NCBI GenBank assembly: GCA_024345305.1
Contig: BRON01000012.1
Coordinates: forward strand, 1,336,212-1,400,211
Direction of reading: 5' to 3'
Source: Mrakia gelida
Lineage: Eukaryota > Basidiomycota > Tremellomycetes > Cystofilobasidiales > Mrakiaceae
DNA: 64,000 nucleotides
Both the position numbers and the translations under genes were made by a program. The notes beneath the pieces were generated by a model. The model saw only the letters and a list, made by a program, of their open reading frames with translations, ran no database searches and was not told the DNA's origin. Shown here piece by piece: positions 57,881 to 64,000 of this stretch; the first letter of the stretch is position 1; each line of letters opens with the position of its first letter.

Positions 57881-59770
57881 AGAACATGAACGGGCGCACC
57901 TGTATACTCGTGAGTATATGCGATCAAAAGGGAATCAAAAGCCTGTTTGATCCATCTATGACCCGAGGTGATCTACATCAGATGGAAGCGATCGATCTAG
58001 GACTTCTCCTTCCAGTCGCGTCCTCCCTTCTTCCAGCCAAGTTCGACTTGCTCAAATCTTCTCTGAGCTGATCGAAACCAATTCGGATCATCTCTAGTAG
58101 TCCTGGCGGTTCTCCCAATATGTTCGGTGCCGCTCCAGCTGCTCTGGGTCCGAAGTTAAAAGTGTTCGCAAGCGGATACGAGAGGGTGGACACGCCGTTT
58201 GACGGCTACTAAGACATGATTGAGACCACCTCTATACTCGTAGGTATATGCGATCGAAAGGGAATTGAAATTCGGTTTCAACTATGAATCACTCGAGGTG
58301 ATCTATACGAGATGGAAGCGATCAATTCGGGACTTCTCCTTCCAGTCACGTCCTCCCTTCTTCCAGCCAAGTTCGACTTGCTCAAATCTTCTCTGAGCTG
58401 ATCGAAACCAATTCGGATCATCTCTAGTAGTCTTGACGGTTCTCCCAATTTATTCGGTGCCGCTCCAGATGCTCTGGGTCCGAAGTTAAAAGTGTTCGTA
58501 AGTAGGTGCGAGATGGTGGACGCGCTCTTCAACGGCTACTAGAACATGAACGGGCGCACCTGTATACTCGTGGGTATATGCGATCAAAAGGGAATTAAAA
58601 GCTGGTTCGATCTATGTATGACGCCAGGTGGTCTATACGAGATGGAAGCGATCGATTCGGGACTTCTCCTTCCAGTCACGTCCTCCCCACTGCCAGCCAA
58701 CTCCGACTCGCTCAAATCTTCTCTGAGCTGATCGAAACCAATTCGGATCATCTCTAGTAGTCTTGACGGTTCTCCCAATTTATTCGGTGCCGCTCCAGCT
58801 GCTCTGGGTCCGAAGTTAAAAGTGTTCGTAAGTGGGTGCGAGATGGTGGACGCGCTCTTCAACGGCTACTAGAACATGAACGGGCGCACCTATATACTCG
58901 CGGGCATACGCGATCAAAAGGGAACTCAAATTCGGTTTCATCTATGAATCACTCGAGATGATCTACACCAGATGGAACAGATCAACTTAGGACTTCTCAT
59001 TCCAGTCGCGTCTTCTCCCCTCCCAGCCAAATCCGACTCGCTCAAATCTTCTGTGAGCCGGTTGATACCAGTCCAAATCATCTCTAGTAGTCTTGACGGT
59101 TCTGTCAATATGTTCGGTGTCGCTCTAGCTGCTTTGTTGAGGAGTTGGGAGTGCTTGCGAATGGATGTAAGATGGTGGACGCGCTCTTCGACAGCTGCTA
59201 GAACATGAACGGGCGCACCCGTATACTCGTGGGTATATGTGATCGAAAGGGAATTTAAATTCGGTTTCAACTATGAATCACTCGAGGTGATCTATACGAG
59301 ATGGAAGAAGTTGTTTCGTGATCCCTTGTTCATGTCACGTCCTCTCCCCTCTTGTGCCAGTTCGACTCACTCAAATTTTCTCTCAGCTGGTCGAAACCAA
59401 CGCAGATCATCTCAAGTGCCTTTGAGGGTTCTCTCAATATGTTTGATGCCACTCCAGCTGCGTGGGGCCCGAACTGGGGGTGCTCGCGAGGAGATGCGAA
59501 AGGATGGACATGCTCTTCACCGGCTAGGAGAACACGAACGAAACCACCACTATAGTCGTGGGTATATGCGATCGAAAGGGAATTCAAATTCGGTTTCAAC
59601 TTTGAATCACTCGAGGTGATCTATACGAGATGAAAGGGATCGTCTCATGACTCTTTGTTCCAGTCACGTCCTTCCTTTTGATGAAGCACCCTGACCTGCT
59701 CAAGTTGCCACTGATCTCCTTTCCAGCAATGAATACAGTCTTGGAAAGTGAAAACAACTAGCTGAAACCG
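57881..59770. repeat. Tandem array of about 330-bp monomers, array 1
   Basis: The phrase AGAACATGAACGGGCGCACC or a close variant recurs at 57881, 58211, 58541, 58871, 59200 and 59529, giving a period of 329-330 bp. Central monomers are nearly identical (CTGCTCTGGGTCCGAAG block); the outer ones are degenerate. On the minus strand each monomer has an open frame of up to 84-92 codons. Confidence 0.9.
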
Positions 59771-60304
59771 TCTATGAGTCGTGGAGACAAGGGACAGCGC
59801 TGGGGTGTTGGGCTGGAGAAGGGAAGGAAAGGACGCGTTGGAAGAGTGTTGGGTACGACGGAAGGAGTGGGAGAGTAGTAGAGTAGTGAAAGTGAAGAAA
59901 AAGTAGAGAAACAGTGTTGGGTAGTAGGTGAGTTGGTTTGGAGGTGTTTGGTAAAGAAAAAAGGATGGGAAAGTGAAAAAGTTGAGGAGTTGGAGTGAGA
60001 AGGAGAAAAAAGTAGGGGAAGTAGTGAGGAGGTTGAGGAAGTAGAGAAGGTGAAAAGGAATTGAAAGTGAAGGTGAAGTGATGTAGTAAGTTTGAGAAAG
60101 TGTGGGAGGGTGTTGTAGTAGAAAAGGGGAGGTGTGGGAGGGAAAAGAAGTTGGAAAAAAGTGAAAAAGAGAGTTGGAGTGGGTTTGAGAGTGAAGTAGT
60201 AGTAGGGAAGTGGTTTTGGAGTAAAGAAAGTGAGAAGGGAGTGTATAAGAGTGTTTGTGGAAAGTTTGAAAGTGATTAGAAGTGTTGGAGTGAGGAAGAG
60301 AAGG
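59771..60304. repeat. Cytosine-free G/A/T tract, copy 1
   Basis: The + strand has no C from 59913 up to the module at 60353, 440 bp including the TTAGGG repeats. The preceding about 140 bp has only occasional C. The sequence is made of irregular GAGAA, GTGAAAG and GGAGTGG-like words, not a simple repeat. Confidence 0.95.
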
Positions 60305-60352
60305 TTAGGGTTAGGGTTAGGGTTAGGGTTAGGGTTAGGGTTAGGGTTAGGG
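60305..60352 (+). repeat. Interstitial telomeric array, eight TTAGGG copies
   Basis: Eight perfect TTAGGG repeats in the same orientation as the chromosome end, lying between the cytosine-free tract of unit 1 and the palindromic module of unit 2. The junction reads TTAGGGCTAACGG. Confidence 0.99.
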
Positions 60353-60729
60353 CTAACGGTATGCGCGCCGTTCCAACGCGTTGGAACGGTCGTTTCCGTC
60401 AAGTCGACTCGACGGATCCGTCAAGTCCGACCGTTCCAACAGGACTTGACGGACTTGACGGACTTTGCGTCGCTTCGTTCTCCCTCCCCTCCCCACCGAA
60501 TTGCGAGCGGGAAAAACGACCAGCTAGATCTACCTATGAAGTACAATGTATCAGATGCACAGCTGTATACGAGAAAAGCTGCATCGTCGACAGATATTCT
60601 CCCGAGAGGTACCTCAAAACGAAGGAGAGGGCGAGCTCGAGCTGACTTCCGCGAGTTCTTTTCGGAGGAGCTCCATCCTCTCTCTTTCAGCTTCTCTGTA
60701 TACTTGAGACCAAAACGGCAGATTGTAAA
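60353..60729. repeat. Subtelomeric palindromic module, copy 3
   Basis: Begins CTAACGGTATGCGC directly after TTAGGG repeats. It has a perfect 22-bp palindrome at 60368-60389; the second palindrome has one mismatch caused by a single T-to-C change relative to copy 1. The rest is almost identical to copy 1 at 46521. Confidence 0.9.
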
Positions 60730-61938
60730 CAGCTGGAGTCGTTGGTACATAGCTCTAGTATGTCCCGTAAAAAGGGCTTAGCTTTAGAGTGAAGATTTGC
60801 CGACGTCTCAAGGTTGAAAGGTATGAGCTCAAGCTCACCTCTGAGCTCCTTCCCCTCTCTCCTATGCGAGTGTGAGCTTCCTAGCAGGAAAATTTGCGCG
60901 CTCGAATAGGGAGCGTGTTCTTTATACCTACTCTCCTGACTAATATCTACTCAGATTTGGATTTACTGCTAGAGTCCCCTCTCAGCAGCTATGAACGTGT
61001 CCAAGGGAGGAGCTTCTTGCTTGCTCAAGCTCAACACCCACCTTCTCTCTCCTCTCGCTCTATACATGGGCCTCCCCCCGGTCCCTCCTTCTCCATTATG
61101 ACTCTTTGGTAGTATGGGACCAACCCCAGCTGGTTTTTATCTCTCGTCAAGGCTGGATGCAGGAGAAAATGAGCTCGATCGAGGTGAGCTCCACCTCCAC
61201 CTCCTTCCCTCCCTTCCCTCCATCTTCTCTCGTTTCGTTCTCCCCTCCTCTTGCTCGGATCGCGATGAGACGTGGAGGATATAGTAGGGCGGCTATGGAG
61301 CCTAGGCTGGTGGTCTCAGATTTTGAGGGATGTATACGGTTGAGGCTCCTCGCTCATGGAGTCTTGTTGAGCTTGACTCTCCTTCCTCCCATGCATCGCA
61401 TGCTGCTGAGACTCTCCCACTCACTCTATCTTCTCGTTCTCTCTTTCCTACCACTCTAGTATACTTCCTCCTCCATCGCAAACCGCTCCCATTGCACGCC
61501 TTGGCTCTCCTCTTCCTCCCTCGACCTCGCGATTTGATGCGCTGGCAGCTCGACCTTTCTCCTTCCTTTCCTTTGTCGAAGCTGTCGAGACGAGTTCTTG
61601 CTCCCTTTCCTCCCTTCTGGCGAATTCATACGGCTTATATATAGTGGGCCCATAGGTGGAGAAGTAGAGGGATACTGTAGGAGTGTTGGAAGGCCTCTCT
61701 CGGTCGTCGAGTCGGCTTGCGTTGAGCTCACCTCTCCTCCCCTTCCCTCCATCTCGACCTTGCCTCCCTTCGACGTTCGTCCGTTCTTCCGTGGCACTGC
61801 TAGATGACCTACCTATGATCTCGTATTGCTTCGCTGACTCTCTGGGTATGTTCAGTGTCGCTCTAGCTGCTTTCTTTGAGGAGTTGGGAGTGCTTGCGAG
61901 TGGGTGTGAGATGGTGGACGCGCTCTTTGACGGCTACT
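60730..61938. repeat. Subtelomeric unit body (copy R3)
   Basis: Aligns with R1 and R2 but with a more diverged 60,890-61,080 segment. The conserved TTATATATAGTGGGCCC element is at about 61,635-61,651. It runs into the second tandem array without a gap. Confidence 0.85.
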
Positions 61939-63500
61939 AGAACATGAACGGGCGCACCTATATACTCGCGGGCATACGCGATCAAAAGGGAATTTAAAGT
62001 CGGTTTCAACTATGAATCACTCGAGGTGATCTACATCAGATGGAAGCGATCGATCTAGGACTTCTCCTTACAGTCGCGTCCTCCCTTCTTCCAGCCAAGT
62101 TCGACTTGCTCAAATCTTCTCTGAGCTGATCGAAACCAATTCGGATCATCTCTAGTAGTCTTGACGGTTCTCCCAATTTATTCGGTGCCGCTCCAGCTGC
62201 TCTGGGTCCGAAGTTAAAAGTGTTCGTAAGTGGGTGCGAGATGGTGGACGCGCTCTTCAACGGCTACTAGAACATGAACGTGACCACCTGTATACTCGCG
62301 GGCATATGCGATCGAAAGGGAATTGAAAGTCGGTTTCAACTATGAATCACTCGAGGTGATCTATACGAGATGGAAGCGATCGATTCGGGACTTCTCCTTT
62401 CAGTCACGTCCTCCCTTCTTCCAGCCAAGTTCGACTTGCTCAAATCTTCTCTGAGCTGATCGAAACCAATTCGGATCATCTCTAGTAGTCTTGACGGTTC
62501 TCCCAATTTATTCGGTGCCGCTCCAGCTGCTCTGGGTCCGAAGTTAAAAGTGTTCGTAAGTGGGTGCGAGATGGTGGACGCGCTCTTCAACGGCTACTAG
62601 AACATGAACGGGCGCACCTATATACTCGTGGGTATATGCGATCAAAAGAGAATTTAAAGTCGGTTTCAACTATGAATCACTCGAGGTGATCTACATCAGA
62701 TGGAAGCGATCGATTCGGGACTTCTCCTTTCAGTCACGTCCTCCCTTCTTCCAGCCAAGTTCGACTTGCTCAAATCTTCTCTGAGCTGATCGAAACCAAT
62801 TCGGATCATCTCTAGTAGTCTTGACGGTTCTCCCAATTTATTCGGTGCCGCTCCAGCTGCTCTGGGTCCGAAGTTAAAAGTGTTCGTAAGTGGGTGCGAG
62901 ATGGTGGACGCGCTCTTCAACGGCTACTAGAACATGAACGGGCGCACCTATATACTCCCGGGCATACGCGATCAAAAGGGAATTCAAATTCGGTTTCAAC
63001 TATGAATCACTCGAGGTGATCTATACGAGGCGGAAGAAGTCGTTTCGTGATCCCTTGTTCATGTCGCATCCTCCCCCCTCTTGTGCCAGTTCGACTCACT
63101 CAAATTTTCTCTCAGCTGGTCGAAACCAACGCAGATCATCTCAGGTGCCTTTGAGGGTTCTCTCAATATGTTTGATGCCACTCCAGCTGCTTGGGGCCCG
63201 AACTGGGGGTGCTCGCGAAAAGATGCGAAAGGATGGACATGCTTTTCACCGGCTAGGAGAACACGAACGAAACCACCACTATAGTCGTGGGTATATGCGA
63301 TCGAAAGGGAATTCAAATTCGGTTTCAACTTTGAATCACTCGAGGTGATCTATACGAGATGAAAGGGATCGTCTCATGACTCTTTGTTCCAGTCACGTCC
63401 TTTTTTCTGACGAAGCACCCTGACCTGCTCAAGTCGCCACTGATCTCCTTTCCAGCAATGAATACAGTCTTGGAAAGTGAAAACGACTAGCTGAAACCGT
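61939..63500. repeat. Tandem array of about 330-bp monomers, array 2
   Basis: Monomer starts at 61939, 62269, 62599, 62929 and 63258 (period 329-330 bp). The monomers at 62269 and 62599 are almost identical to each other. The last monomer is the degenerate type, as in array 1, and grades into the cytosine-poor tract. Confidence 0.9.
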
Positions 63501-63910
63501 TTATGAGTCGTGGAGACAAGGGACAGCGCTGGGGTGTTGGGCTGGAGAAGGGAAGGAAAGGATGCGTTGGAAGAATGTTGGGTACGACGGAAGGAGTGGG
63601 AGAGTAGTAGAGTAGTGAAAGTGAAGAAAAAGTAGAGAAACAGTGTTGGGTAGTAGGTAAGTTGGTTTGGAGGTGTTTGGGTGAGAAAAAAAGAAGGGAA
63701 AGTGAAAAAGTTGGAGAGTTAGAGTGAGAAGGAGAAGAGAGTAGGGGAAGTAGTGAGGAGGGTTAGGAAGTAAAGAAAGTGAAAAGGAAGTAAAAGTGAA
63801 GGTGAAGTGTAGTAGTAAGTTTGAGAAAGTGTGGGAGGGTGTTGTAGTAGAAAAGGGGAGGTGTGGGAGGGAAAAGGAGTTGGAAAAAAGTGAAAAAGAG
63901 AGTTGGAGTG
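63501..63910. repeat. Cytosine-free G/A/T tract, copy 2
   Basis: The + strand has no C from 63642 to the end of the window (359 bp with the telomere). It aligns with copy 1 but lacks the last roughly 120 bp of it, switching to TTAGGG right after GAGTTGGAGTG. Confidence 0.95.
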
Positions 63911-64000
63911 TTAGGGTTAGGGTTAGGGTTAGGGTTAGGGTTAGGGTTAGGGTTAGGGTTAGGGTTAGGGTTAGGGTTAGGGTTAGGGTTAGGGTTAGGG
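63911..64000 (+). repeat. Chromosome-end telomere, 15 TTAGGG copies
   Basis: Fifteen perfect TTAGGG repeats fill the last 90 bases with no variant units. The strand orientation (G-rich strand running 5' to 3' rightward) is that of a right chromosome end. Confidence 0.99.

Noticed and set aside
59758..60402. 214-codon minus-strand open frame rich in Phe, Leu, Thr, Pro
   Set aside because: It is simply the complement of the cytosine-free tract; a G-free strand has few stop codons in some frames, so the length is expected by composition.
60230..60781. 183-codon open frame that runs through the internal TTAGGG array as a Leu-Gly repeat
   Set aside because: The frame exists because the C-free tract and TTAGGG repeats lack stops in that phase. 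Only the module part is shared with another copy, and there is no sign of translation.

Overview
The window is the right-hand end of a fungal chromosome. Genes are dense and cut by many short introns with GTGAGT or GTTCGT donors, a CTGAC branch site and a CAG acceptor. The sequence ends in 15 perfect TTAGGG repeats. GC-rich, intron-rich genes with TTAGGG telomeres fit a basidiomycete; I would guess a Pucciniomycotina red yeast of the Rhodotorula/Sporobolomyces kind, but that is inference. For several genes I joined the exons by hand, and the exon lengths add up to whole codons (aminotransferase, small secreted protein, COQ10, USP, F-box-like protein, Trs31, Tom7, TCTP and two unknown proteins).

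1-39.4 kb is ordinary core genome. In order it holds: an Aro8-type aminotransferase (5' cut by the window), a GPI-anchored GH79 glycosidase, an 84-residue secreted protein with six cysteines, an AlkB-type dioxygenase divergent from mitochondrial COQ10, a nucleolar-type ubiquitin protease, an F-box-like protein, a small membrane protein, glia maturation factor divergent from hydroxyacid-oxoacid transhydrogenase, the ABC-F ATPase Arb1, SMC5 divergent from TRAPP subunit Trs31, Tom7 and TCTP. These are unrelated housekeeping genes, not a cluster.

39.4-48 kb is a transition zone. It has a 4.2 kb stretch without a convincing gene, one unrecognised 343-residue gene, GGACCCGG-type motifs and the first copy of a palindrome-rich subtelomeric module (46,521).

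48.3-54.8 kb carries a large telomere-linked helicase (RecQ/SF2) gene with N-terminal zinc-finger-like motifs.

54.9-64.0 kb is a Y'-like subtelomere. Two tandem units each run: palindromic module, about 1.3 kb conserved body, array of about 330-bp repeats, a tract with no cytosine at all on the + strand, then TTAGGG repeats (8 internal copies, 15 terminal). A headless unit lies between the helicase gene and the first full unit. The most unusual signals are the cytosine-free tracts (440 and 359 bp), the palindromes that change sequence between copies yet stay palindromic, and a genome-side excess of the octamer GACGCGTC.
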